The position numbers and the translations under genes are program-made. This document shows positions 22,567 through 30,238 of a DNA stretch of 37,877 nt, in pieces (position 1 is the first letter of the stretch; every line of letters begins with the position of its first letter). Source of the stretch: Proteobacteria bacterium HN_bin10 (lineage in GTDB: Bacteria > Pseudomonadota > Alphaproteobacteria > Caulobacterales > Aquidulcibacteraceae); assembly GCA_002083515.1 (NCBI GenBank), contig LWDN01000039.1, positions 870 to 38,746 of the forward strand, written 5' to 3'. The notes below the pieces were generated by a model that saw only the letters and a program-made list of their open reading frames with translations, made no database searches and was not told where the DNA came from.

Positions 22567-23094
22567 CTAGTCGCCGTCGACGATTGCTAGGTAGCGTCCG
22601 TAGCCTTGCGCTTCCATTTCGGCGCGCGGGATGAACCGGATGGCGCAGCTATTGATGCAAAACCGCTGGCCGCCGGAGCCGCGCGGCCCGTCGTCGAACA
22701 CATGGCCCAGATGGTGATTGCCCTCGCGCGAGCGCACTTCGATGCGGCGCATGCCCAGCGTGTAGTCTTCGCGGAGCGTAATGGCGCCGGGATTGATCGG
22801 GCGCGTGAAGCTCGGCCAGCCCGAGCCGCTGTCGTATTTTGTGGTTGAGGCGAAGAGCGCCTCGCCGGTGCGGGCCTCGACATAGATGCCGGGCTCGTGG
22901 TGATCCCAATATTCATTGTCGAAGGCGCGCTCGGTGCCGTTGCGGTCCATGACCCAGTCGCGCAGGCGCTCCAGCGCCGAGGGTTCGCGCGGCGCGGCTC
23001 GCTCAACCTGTGCGTTGTGTTGCTGGGCGTAGGCCAGGACGCCGGCGCCGGAGGCGGCGAGCAGGGCGACGGCGAGAAGTGGGGCGATGCGCAT
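22567..23094 (-). CDS. msrB: Exported peptide-methionine (R)-S-oxide reductase, zinc-less
   Basis: A 175-residue MsrB repairing the R isomer of methionine sulfoxide. An N-terminal signal or anchor (LLAVALLAASGAGVLAYA) sends it to the periplasm. The catalytic core is complete: GTERAFDNEYWDHHEPGIYV, the SGSGWPSF segment, HHLGHVFDDGP and the catalytic cysteine in RFCINS. Both CxxC zinc pairs of typical MsrB are replaced (VEARTG where VCxxCG is usual, and GNHH where CGAH is usual), so this is a zinc-free type. The msrA gene is divergent next to it, so both isomers can be repaired in the envelope. Confidence 0.93.
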   Translation of the reverse strand: MRIAPLLAVALLAASGAGVLAYAQQHNAQVERAAPREPSALERLRDWVMDRNGTERAFDNEYWDHHEPGIYVEARTGEALFASTTKYDSGSGWPSFTRPINPGAITLREDYTLGMRRIEVRSREGNHHLGHVFDDGPRGSGGQRFCINSCAIRFIPRAEMEAQGYGRYLAIVDGD

Positions 23095-23194
23095 GCGGGC
23101 TCCTAAGGTATTGCCACATGAATACGGACCGAGGCCGCTTTAGGTTGCGGCCACGGTCGGCAACCGATCGGCGATGTCATACGTATCACCAGCC

Positions 23195-23803
23195 ATGATC
23201 CGCCGCACCCTGATCGCAAGTCTTCTGTTTTTCGCCGCCGCCTGTTCGCCGTCGCCGTCCTCGGCGCAACAGCCGCGCCAAGAGCCGTTGCCGGCGGGCC
23301 AGCAAGAGGCGGTGTTCGCCGGCGGTTGCTTCTGGTGCATGGAGCACGACATGGGCGCGATCCCGGGTGTCGCCTCGGTGATGAGCGGCTACACGGGCGG
23401 GCGCAACGCCAATCCGACCTATCAAAATCATCCCGGCCATTTCGAAGCCGTGCGTGTGCGCTTCGACCCCTCGGTCATAACTTACCGGCAATTGGTGGAT
23501 CGCTATTGGCGGTTCACCGACCCGACCGACGATGGCGGTCAATTCTGCGATCGCGGCTCGAGCTACAGGCCGGCGATTTTCGTCACGCCCGAACAACGCG
23601 CCGACGCCGAAGCCAGCAAAGCCGCGGTGATCGCGAGCGGGCGGGTCAATGGCGAGGTGATCACGCCGATCTTGCCGCTCGGCCCCTTCACCGAAGCGGA
23701 AGAATATCACCGCGACTATGCGCGCCGGAACCCCAACCGCTACGCCATGTACCGCGCCGGCTGCGGACGCGACGCGCGCTTGCGGCAAGTGTGGCGGCGC
23801 TGA
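23195..23803 (+). CDS. msrA: Exported peptide-methionine (S)-S-oxide reductase
   Basis: A 202-residue MsrA reducing the S isomer of methionine sulfoxide. The active-site motif GGCFWCMEHDMG follows the N-terminal region; later segments SGYTGG, GHFEAVRVRFDP and a DRGSSYRPAIF stretch are family-typical. The N-terminus is a lipoprotein signal with the lipobox FAAAC at about residue 17, so the enzyme is envelope-anchored rather than cytosolic. The C-terminal cysteine in RAGCGRD may act in the thiol relay. ATG 23195 gives a compact signal; ATG 23174 is an alternative. It shares the upstream region with the divergent msrB gene. Confidence 0.93.
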   Translation: MIRRTLIASLLFFAAACSPSPSSAQQPRQEPLPAGQQEAVFAGGCFWCMEHDMGAIPGVASVMSGYTGGRNANPTYQNHPGHFEAVRVRFDPSVITYRQLVDRYWRFTDPTDDGGQFCDRGSSYRPAIFVTPEQRADAEASKAAVIASGRVNGEVITPILPLGPFTEAEEYHRDYARRNPNRYAMYRAGCGRDARLRQVWRR

Positions 23804-23825
23804 AGCCCGACGCCAAACGAGAGTC

Positions 23826-24809
23826 TTACTCGCCGCGCGGCGCAGGCACGTGAATGCCGACAACGGGGCGTTCGCTCAGGGTGTCGCGGCGCGCACGGAA
23901 CAGCTCCGCCGGCCGCCCGCCGGCGCTTGAATCGAATTGACCGGCGCCCTCGACCAACCCGGTGCGTTCGAGCAGGCGGCGAAAATTCTGCTTGTGCAGC
24001 GCAAGCCCAGAGATCGCCTCGACCAGGCGCTGCAGGTGCAGCAACGTGAACAAATCCGGCGCCAGTTCGAAGATCACCGGACGGTATTTGATCTTGGCCC
24101 GAAGGCGGCCGATGGCGGTGGCGAGAATGCGGCGGTGATCGGAGGCCATGGGCTCGCCGAGCCCGGGGGCCGGCGACATTGACGGCGCGTCCTTGCCGTC
24201 AAATCGCGCGCTGTCGCGCTCAGACTCCGGCGCAAGCCCCGCTTCATACAAGAGTTCGTAACGCTCCAATGCGCGCTCTTCGTTCCACACCGCGCCCTCG
24301 AGTGCGAAGGCCAAGCGCGCGCGGGTGCGGCGGGCGTTGGCGGTTTCATTGTCCTCAGCGATGTGCGCCCATTCCTTGAGGCGCGGTGCGATCACCGTGT
24401 CGATGATCGGCGGCCGGCCGTTGCGCCAATCCTCCCATGGAAAGAAATTGTACCATGAGCGCCAGCGTGCGCCGGCGCGGTCCAAAACCGCGCGCGATGG
24501 CGTCAGTGCGAGATAGGAAATCGAAATCACCCGGTCGGCGCCGGCGCTTCTCATGTCGGCGAGAGGCATTTCGCGGCCGCGGTCGCCGAACGTGTAAAGT
24601 TGCTCGACATAGCCGATGTCGAAGCCGGTTTGCTCTTCGACCCAGCCGCGCAGCGAGAGTTCGAGCGTGCGGTCGCCGGCGGGATCGAAGGGTCCGAACG
24701 GCAAGCCGGTGGCGCCGCCGCCATCCCGCGTCACCACCACATAGGGACTGTCCTCGGTGGCGGCGACGATCACCGCAGAGAGGCCGATGATCACCTTGGC
24801 GCCGCTCAT
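23826..24809 (-). CDS. NrtR-like Nudix/winged-helix regulator
   Basis: A 327-residue protein. The N-terminal part (about 1-145) resembles a Nudix fold, but the Nudix box is degenerate: FDPAGDRTLELSLRGWVEEQTGF lacks the usual RExxEE spacing, so catalysis is unlikely. The C-terminal part (about 225-318) matches the NrtR winged-helix: DHRRILATAIGRLRAKIKYRP then LFTLLHLQRLVEAISGLALHKQNFRRLLERTGLVE and a GGRPAELFR ending. NrtR proteins sense ADP-ribose-type ligands through the dead Nudix domain and repress NAD genes. At 327 residues it is longer than usual, with an inserted helical stretch of about 80 residues between domains. No NAD gene is adjacent. Its start overlaps the phosphatase stop (ATGA). 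Confidence 0.82.
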   Translation of the reverse strand: MSGAKVIIGLSAVIVAATEDSPYVVVTRDGGGATGLPFGPFDPAGDRTLELSLRGWVEEQTGFDIGYVEQLYTFGDRGREMPLADMRSAGADRVISISYLALTPSRAVLDRAGARWRSWYNFFPWEDWRNGRPPIIDTVIAPRLKEWAHIAEDNETANARRTRARLAFALEGAVWNEERALERYELLYEAGLAPESERDSARFDGKDAPSMSPAPGLGEPMASDHRRILATAIGRLRAKIKYRPVIFELAPDLFTLLHLQRLVEAISGLALHKQNFRRLLERTGLVEGAGQFDSSAGGRPAELFRARRDTLSERPVVGIHVPAPRGE

Positions 24810-25333
24810 GCGGCGAATCGCGAGGGCAGCGAAAATGGCTCGGCCTCGGCGATGTCGGGCCAGCGTGGAGAACCGCGGCCGATGGCTTCTATGGCGCGCG
24901 TCATGCGTCCGCTGCGGCCGAGCTCGGCGTCGGCCATGGCGACGAAGCGGCGGTTAGGGCTGGCGGTGGGCGAGGCCTGGCGCAGCGCCAGCGCGATCTC
25001 CTCCTCGTCGGCGCGCGGGTTATGCGCGCACGCGGTGATGAAGGCGGTCGCGGTCGAACGCGAGATGCCGGCATAGCAATGGATCAAGATCGGCTGGCTG
25101 CGGTCCCAACCGCCGACGAATTCGAGAATGCGCTTGATGCGCGCGTCGCAGAGCGGATCGAGGCCCTCCAGCTCATGCTCGATATCATGCACCTCAACCT
25201 GCAGATGCCGCTGCCTGACGTTTTCGATCGCCGGAAAAGGCGTCTCCGGATCGAGCAAGCTGACAACGTGCGAGACGTTGTGTTCGCGGACGAGGCCGGG
25301 CGCGCGAGAGAGGGGGCATACATAGATGGTCAT
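24806..25333 (-). CDS. Tyrosine/dual-specificity phosphatase-like protein
   Basis: A 175-residue protein of the cysteine-based phosphatase fold. The catalytic P-loop is IHCYAGISRSTA (Cys near residue 95), matching HCxxGxxRS. An N-terminal Rossmann-like strand pair (VSHVVSLLDPETPF) and a DIEHELEGLDPL segment that could contain the general acid fit this type. Substrate could be phosphotyrosine, a phospholipid or a nucleotide; the sequence does not decide. The start ATG at 25333 is 12 bp after the HD-hydrolase stop, and its stop overlaps the NrtR-like start. The three genes are therefore almost certainly one operon. Confidence 0.87.
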   Translation of the reverse strand: MTIYVCPLSRAPGLVREHNVSHVVSLLDPETPFPAIENVRQRHLQVEVHDIEHELEGLDPLCDARIKRILEFVGGWDRSQPILIHCYAGISRSTATAFITACAHNPRADEEEIALALRQASPTASPNRRFVAMADAELGRSGRMTRAIEAIGRGSPRWPDIAEAEPFSLPSRFAA

Positions 25334-25345
25334 TGTGACTCGTCT

Positions 25346-25966
25346 CTACGCCGGATCGATCAGCGACCGGAAGCGCTTCAGGAACGCCTCCTGCACCTGG
25401 GCGGTCGCTTGCGGCTTGAGGCTCAACGAAAAGCCGCGCGGCGGCGCGCCAAAGAAACGTTTGGCCTCCGCCTCCGAGAAACCCGCCAGCTGCACTGCTT
25501 CGAAATAGGCGCAGATGATGTCGGCGCGCTTGATCACGCCCTTCACTGCCGGCGGCGGATGCGGCGGCAGGCTGAAGCGCAGATGGATCGCGGCTTCGAG
25601 CTTGGCCTCGAAGGCTTTGTAGTCGAGCCCGAGCGCGGCTTTGAACGGGCTGATCATGTCGCCGATCACGTATTCCGGCGCATCGTGCAGGAGCGCCATC
25701 AGCCGGCGCTTGCGGTCCCAATCCGGCGCCAGCTTGCGGCAGACGTCCTCGACGACGAGCGAATGCTGCGCCACCGAAAAGGCGTGTGCGCCGATGGTCT
25801 GGCCGTTCCAACGCGCCACCCGAGCAAGCCCGTGCGCGATGTCCTCGATTTCGATATCGAGCGGCGACGGGTCGAGCAGATCAAGCCGGCGCCCGGACAG
25901 CATACGCTGCCAGGCGCGGGGCGCTTCGCCCTTGGCGGAAATCTGAGCGCGCGGCGCGCGGGGCAT
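25346..25966 (-). CDS. HD-domain hydrolase (YfbR-like)
   Basis: A 206-residue HD-superfamily metal-dependent phosphohydrolase. The first histidine is in VAQHSLVVED, the HD pair in LMALLHDAPEYVIGD, and a late aspartate in IKRADIICAYFEA. The layout resembles YfbR-type deoxynucleoside 5'-monophosphatases, but a nucleotide substrate is inferred only from that. An N-terminal RMLSGRRLDLLDPSPLDIEIEDIAHGLARVARWNG segment is typical of the alphaproteobacterial form. ATG 25966 begins the conserved region; CAGGAAG lies ten bases upstream. First gene of the HD-phosphatase-NrtR operon. Confidence 0.87.
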   Translation of the reverse strand: MPRAPRAQISAKGEAPRAWQRMLSGRRLDLLDPSPLDIEIEDIAHGLARVARWNGQTIGAHAFSVAQHSLVVEDVCRKLAPDWDRKRRLMALLHDAPEYVIGDMISPFKAALGLDYKAFEAKLEAAIHLRFSLPPHPPPAVKGVIKRADIICAYFEAVQLAGFSEAEAKRFFGAPPRGFSLSLKPQATAQVQEAFLKRFRSLIDPA

Positions 25967-26054
25967 ACCGGGTGATCTTCCTGTTTTGAGTCGCCTCAAT
26001 GTAGGGCGATTGCGGCTCTGCGATAAGCGGGTTCGCCGGAAGGAGCCTCCCGAC

Positions 26055-26429
26055 ATGACCGAATTGACGCGCGTGATCTTGCGGCTCGGCCGCAACCCGG
26101 ACGCTGGCTATCCCGACGGGCACGACGATTATGGCTATGTCATTCAGGCGCCGCTCGACGCCAATGGCAAGCTCGACCCCGCCCTTTGGCGTGAGAAGCG
26201 CGATCAGTGCACGGTGCGGCGCTTTCATCCGCATGAAGCGCCGTCCGACGGCTGGCTCCGGCACCGCGGCAAGTCCTGGTACTTCTGGTATGACGAAGCC
26301 GACGAAGGCGATGAGGAGCCGCTGTTCAAGCTCAACACTCACGAGCTCCGCCCCGGCGAATACGTCACGCTGCGCGAGGGCGATGGCGACGTGCTGACGT
26401 TCCGGGTGACGGAGGCGCGGCGGGTTTAG
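26055..26429 (+). CDS. Hypothetical protein
   Basis: A 124-residue protein, not recognised. It is hydrophilic with no signal or membrane segment. Features are an N-terminal VILRLGRNPDAGYPDGHDDYGYVI strand pair, a CTVRRFHPHEAPSDGWLRHRG stretch, an acidic YDEADEGDEEP cluster, and a C-terminal GEYVTLREGDGDVLTFRV that looks like a pair of beta strands. The start at 26055 has AAGGAG nine bases upstream. It is divergent from the HD-hydrolase operon (88 bp between start codons) and overlaps the convergent OmpA-type gene by 4 bp. The compact, acidic beta-rich look suggests a small cytosolic binding domain, without further support. Confidence 0.72.
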   Translation: MTELTRVILRLGRNPDAGYPDGHDDYGYVIQAPLDANGKLDPALWREKRDQCTVRRFHPHEAPSDGWLRHRGKSWYFWYDEADEGDEEPLFKLNTHELRPGEYVTLREGDGDVLTFRVTEARRV

Positions 26430-27328
26430 GGGTCTTCCCCATTGGTCTCAATCAGTAGAATCTCCACGCGACGATTTCTCGCGCGCCCTTCCTCAGTGTT
26501 ATTTCCAGCGATTGGGCGGCTTTCACCGTGGCCGGTTGTCAGTACGTCAATAGGAAAGGTGCTCTGGGTGGTTATGAAGGCCGCAACCGCTTCAGCTCGC
26601 TCGCGCGAGAGCAGCAGGTTGTATTCGTCGCTTGCCACATTGTCCGTATGTCCTTCGATGACCAACCGAGCTGGGCGTGACTGAAGAACCTGACTGACAA
26701 CCGAGCTGAGCGTCTCTGAGGCGTCCGGGCGCAGCACGGACTGATCAACATCAAAGAGGACTTGGTTTCGAAGTGTAAGGCGCCGCGCTGCGCCAATGGC
26801 GCCAACCGCATTGATGTCGGCTCCGGGTGAGCCGCCACTGCAGGAAGTCTCAAGGTCAAACAATCGCACGTAGCTGAACGCCTGACCTGCGGTTTCGGAC
26901 CCAGCAATGTCGACCTCGGCAGTTCCGCCGCCAATTTCGCCGACCTGAATCCAATGGCTGTTATCGGAGGAAATTTCGAGTCGGGTTCCTTCAATTCGTC
27001 GGCCAACCTCGTAGACGTAGAGATCAGGTCCGGGGACGTCGATCAATGCGTTGTCGATGAACCTCAAGGTGAGGCTGCCACCGCACCCTAGAGAAACATA
27101 ACCACGTGCCCTATGGGGCTCGCCGATCGCGACAGACGGATTGCGCCGTGCTTCGCTCGGCGCTCGACGTCCGCTGTTGTAGTCAACGACTTCGTCCGCA
27201 AATGAAACGGCGCCCCTCGGAAACAGAATGGTCCGACCGCGAGTGTCGGCATAATGATAGCGCTCTTGCGCGGCCGCCATCGACGCGGCGCTGAAGGCCA
27301 GGATGCCCGCCAGAAGTCGAGTGGTCAT
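26426..27328 (-). CDS. OmpA-family protein with an unusual N-terminal domain
   Basis: A 300-residue exported protein. The signal peptide ends with SMAAAQ. The C-terminal OmpA/MotB peptidoglycan-binding domain (about 190-295) has FDVDQSVLRPDA, EGHTDN, LSRERAEAV and GNNTEEGRARNRRVEI. The N-terminal half (about 55-165) is not a beta-barrel. It contains GYVSLGCGGSLTLRFIDNALIDVPGPDLYVYEVG and SSDNSHWIQVG, resembling a jelly-roll-like surface domain found in some secreted proteins. Codon use looks less GC-biased than that of neighbours, hinting at transfer (not quantified). It binds the cell wall by the OmpA domain; what the N-terminal domain binds is unknown. Confidence 0.86.
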   Translation of the reverse strand: MTTRLLAGILAFSAASMAAAQERYHYADTRGRTILFPRGAVSFADEVVDYNSGRRAPSEARRNPSVAIGEPHRARGYVSLGCGGSLTLRFIDNALIDVPGPDLYVYEVGRRIEGTRLEISSDNSHWIQVGEIGGGTAEVDIAGSETAGQAFSYVRLFDLETSCSGGSPGADINAVGAIGAARRLTLRNQVLFDVDQSVLRPDASETLSSVVSQVLQSRPARLVIEGHTDNVASDEYNLLLSRERAEAVAAFITTQSTFPIDVLTTGHGESRPIAGNNTEEGRARNRRVEILLIETNGEDP

Positions 27329-27347
27329 CGAGCAGCATGTTACCTGG

Positions 27348-28166
27348 TCATGGGCTTGCCGCCAATGTTGCCCGATAGCGCCGACTGCCGACGACCGTGC
27401 GCCCATCGCTCAGGGTGATCTCCAAATCGCCCGAGGGCGTGGGCTTCAGCGCCGCGATCTTGGCGCGGTTCACCAGCCGTGAGCGATGCACGCGGACAAA
27501 TCCGCGCGCGACGAGCCGCGCCTCCCACGACGCAAGCGTACCGCGCACCAGGTGCGTCTTGGCCGCCGTGTGAAACTCCACGTAGTTGCTGGCGGCTTCG
27601 ACATGACTGATGTCGCTCGGCGCCAGGAAGACCGCCGCGCCGCCGTCGCGCACCTCGATGCGTTGATCGGTCGGCGGCTGCGCCGCTGTCTCCTTGCGCT
27701 CGGCGACGGAGTGGAAAATCCAGTAGGTCGCCGCGATCGCGGCGTACACCAGCACGTCTTTTCGCCACTCATAGAGCAGGGTGATGGCCACGCCGTCGTC
27801 GAAAAACCCGTACCGGGCGCCCGCGGCCATGTAGGCCGCCTCCCTGGTCACGAAGATGAAGAACACGTGCGCCAGCGAAAACGGGACCGTCAGCGCCGCA
27901 TGAACAAGTGCGAACTTGGGAAGATTGTCCGCCCGTGGCGGCCACCGTCGCAGAGCGCGCCCGATCAGGGGCGCAAGGCCGATGATGACGAAGGCGCTCG
28001 TGCCCTCCCACACGACGGGCTCGATCCAATGCTCGCCCGCGCCCTCGATGATCCCCGACGTGGCGTTCACGAAGCCCACCGCCAGGCCCACCAACAGGAC
28101 CGCCAGCCACGCGTGCCGCTCGGCCCGGGCCCATCCGCTTGTCCCTTTTTCGTCGCCGGTGGTCAC
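27348..28166 (-). CDS. Membrane-bound LytTR-type transcriptional regulator
   Basis: A 272-residue protein with about four transmembrane helices (roughly 18-38, 50-70, 82-105, 125-150) and a C-terminal LytTR DNA-binding domain (about 170-268). The latter has the ISHVEAASNYVEFHTA and HLVRGTLASWEARL segments and the FVRVHRSRLVNRAKI motif. Membrane LytTR proteins of this kind often control a neighbouring transport or cell-surface gene. A GTG start at 28166 with GGGGAG about six bases upstream fits well. It is divergent from the acyltransferase gene across about 104 bp, a likely regulatory target; the signal is unknown. Confidence 0.88.
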   Translation of the reverse strand: MTTGDEKGTSGWARAERHAWLAVLLVGLAVGFVNATSGIIEGAGEHWIEPVVWEGTSAFVIIGLAPLIGRALRRWPPRADNLPKFALVHAALTVPFSLAHVFFIFVTREAAYMAAGARYGFFDDGVAITLLYEWRKDVLVYAAIAATYWIFHSVAERKETAAQPPTDQRIEVRDGGAAVFLAPSDISHVEAASNYVEFHTAAKTHLVRGTLASWEARLVARGFVRVHRSRLVNRAKIAALKPTPSGDLEITLSDGRTVVGSRRYRATLAASP

Positions 28167-28270
28167 CGCTGGCTCCCCGTTCGCCCCCGCAGGCTGCCGA
28201 ATATGGCGCCAACGTAGCGGCCGAAGGGGAACCGCGAAAGAAGCGGGGCTGATTAGGAGACGCTCCGCTT

Positions 28271-29479
28271 ATGACCGACCGCCGCTATGATCTCGACTGG
28301 CTCCGCATCATCGCGTTCGGCCTGCTCATTCTCTACCATTGCGGCATGTTTTACGTGACCTGGGACTGGCACGTGAAATCGAGCCGCGCCAGCGACGCCA
28401 TCGAGCCGCTGATGATGCTGACCAGCCCCTGGCGCCTCACCTTACTCTTCCTGATCTCCGGCGCGGCCACCCGATTCATGGCGGATAAAATGAGCGCCTG
28501 GAAGCTCACCGGTTCGCGCATGGGCCGCCTCTGGCCGCCGCTGCTGCTGGCCGTGTTCGTGATCGTTCCGCCTCAGAGCTATTACGAGATTGTCGAGGCC
28601 ATTCAGGCGCTGCCGCCGGCGCAGGCCGCTCAATACCCACTGGCCCTCGACAACTTCTATGTGAAGTACGCCACCGCCTCCGGCAATTGGTGCGACGCCG
28701 ACGGCTGCTTGACGACGCCGACCTACAACCACGCGTGGTTCGTCGCGTACCTCATTCTCTACACGTTGGCGCTCGTCGCGCTGCTGCCGCTGCTGCGCCG
28801 CATCCCGAAGGCGGCCGGCGTTCTCATCGCGGGACCCTTCTTCATCATCACGCCGTGGTTGGTCATGGCCGGCCTTCGCATCACGCTGCTGCCGATCTTC
28901 GGAGAGAGTCACGATTTCCGCGAAGATTGGTATCTGCACGCTCTCTATTTCGGCGTCTTTCTGTTTGGCTTCGCCATCGCCAAGCATCAGCCCTTCTTCG
29001 ATCGTTGCACGCAACTGCGCTGGACCGCGCTCGCCATCGCGCTGATCAGCTGGGCTGCGCTCATCGTCTACTTCAACTTGCATCCTGAGGGCGTCGATCC
29101 GCCGGACTGGCTGCGCGCAATCATGCGCGGCGTGCGCGAACTCGACGCGTGGTGCGCCATCGTCGCCGCCATTGGCTTCGCCCACCGCCATCTCAAGGGC
29201 GCCGACGGGCCCATGCGCCGGATGCTCACCCAAGCGATCTTCCCCTTCTACTTGATCCACCAGACCATCATCGTCGTTGCCGGACACCATCTGGACGAGC
29301 TCCGCCTCCCGCTTTGGCTGGAGGCGCCGCTCCTGATCGCAACCACCGCGCTTGGCTGCTGGCTTTTCTTCGATCTGGGGCGCCGGGTTCCCTGGCTGCG
29401 CGTGTGGATCGGCTTGCCCTCGAAACCGGCGCGTGAGACGCCTATATTGCCGGCAGAAATAGCGCAGGAGGCCCGCTAG
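28271..29479 (+). CDS. Acyltransferase family 3 / OpgC-like membrane protein
   Basis: A 402-residue integral membrane protein with about ten helices. The N-terminal DWLRIIAFGLLILYHCGMFY has the conserved Arg and His typical of acyltransferase-3 proteins, which transfer acyl groups (acetyl or succinyl) to extracytoplasmic sugars or other carriers. The FLISGAATRFM and AIFPFYLIHQTIIVVAGH segments also fit. The acceptor is unknown; OpgC-type members modify osmoregulated glucans. Start ATG 28271 is preceded by TTAGGAGACG. It is divergent from the LytTR regulator, which is the most likely controller. Confidence 0.87.
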   Translation: MTDRRYDLDWLRIIAFGLLILYHCGMFYVTWDWHVKSSRASDAIEPLMMLTSPWRLTLLFLISGAATRFMADKMSAWKLTGSRMGRLWPPLLLAVFVIVPPQSYYEIVEAIQALPPAQAAQYPLALDNFYVKYATASGNWCDADGCLTTPTYNHAWFVAYLILYTLALVALLPLLRRIPKAAGVLIAGPFFIITPWLVMAGLRITLLPIFGESHDFREDWYLHALYFGVFLFGFAIAKHQPFFDRCTQLRWTALAIALISWAALIVYFNLHPEGVDPPDWLRAIMRGVRELDAWCAIVAAIGFAHRHLKGADGPMRRMLTQAIFPFYLIHQTIIVVAGHHLDELRLPLWLEAPLLIATTALGCWLFFDLGRRVPWLRVWIGLPSKPARETPILPAEIAQEAR

Positions 29480-29521
29480 CCTCCCGGCGGACTTGGAACA
29501 GCCCGCCGCATCGGAGTGGTC

Positions 29522-29650
29522 ATGTTCTTTTGGTTTCTCGTGATGGTGGGGCTGGTGGTCGGGCTGACCATCCTGGGCGCGTACATGACCCGCCGCTCGG
29601 GCGGCTGGGATCATGACGACGGCCCGATGGGGCCCTGGCCGGACCACTAG
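29522..29650 (+). CDS. Tiny single-helix membrane protein (42 aa)
   Basis: A short gene encoding a protein starting MFFWFLVMVGLVVGLTILGAY, a single transmembrane helix, followed by a soluble tail rich in Gly, Asp and Pro that ends in PWPDH. A weak GGAG precedes the ATG. The charge pattern places the tail in the cytoplasm. Small one-helix proteins of this size are often missed by gene finders. It lies 42 bp after the acyltransferase gene on the same strand. Function unknown; the reading frame and hydrophobic pattern are the main support. Confidence 0.55.
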   Translation: MFFWFLVMVGLVVGLTILGAYMTRRSGGWDHDDGPMGPWPDH

Positions 29651-29728
29651 GGATCCTCGCTGACATTAGCGCCGGCGCCGGCTTTTGCTTGCGTCGCGCC
29701 CCGGCGTGCGCCTTACATGGGCGCGCAC

Positions 29729-30217
29729 ATGGAGCGGCCCTTCACCATCCGGCGCGCGGTCCCGCGCGATGCCGAAGCCATCGCCCGGCTGGCTGCCGAG
29801 GCGGCGGGCGAGGAGGGCGGCGCCTCCAATCTTGAGACCGATCGGATCAAGGCGCACGCCTTCGGTTCGAATGCGCTGTTCGAAGCCTGGGTGGCTCAGG
29901 AGCGCAACAACGCGCCGATCGTCGGCCATGCCATCATCACCAAGAGCTATGACGTGCGCCGGGCCGCGCCCAACGTCGTGCTTTGCGAGCTCTATGTCGT
30001 GCCGGAGCAGCGCCGGAGCGGCCTGGCGCGCAAGCTGATGAGCGCGGTGGCGCGCCGCGCCCGCGATCTCGGCGCCCGCGAACTGGCCATCACCACCGGC
30101 GTCGAGAACGAAGTGGCGCAGAGGTTTTTCAACGCCGTCGGCGCCAAACGGCGCGAGGCGGCGGTGTTTATGATGTCGGCGGACGGCATCGAGTGGCTCG
30201 CCGCCGAGGGTAATTAG
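29729..30217 (+). CDS. GNAT family N-acetyltransferase
   Basis: A 162-residue acetyltransferase of the GNAT fold. The acetyl-CoA binding motif A is visible as LCELYVVPEQRRSGLARKLMSAVARRA (around residues 85-111), with the Q/R-x-x-G-x-A/G loop as RRSGLA. The C-terminal part, ELAITTGVENEVAQRFFNAVGAKRREAAVFM, is standard. Substrate unknown. Two in-frame ATGs (29717, 29729) are possible; the second begins the family's usual MxxFTIRRAVPRDAE start. Neither has a good ribosome site. The M2 peptidase gene follows after 21 bp and may be cotranscribed. Confidence 0.88.
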   Translation: MERPFTIRRAVPRDAEAIARLAAEAAGEEGGASNLETDRIKAHAFGSNALFEAWVAQERNNAPIVGHAIITKSYDVRRAAPNVVLCELYVVPEQRRSGLARKLMSAVARRARDLGARELAITTGVENEVAQRFFNAVGAKRREAAVFMMSADGIEWLAAEGN

Positions 30218-30238
30218 ATAAGGCAAGGGGACGAAGAG

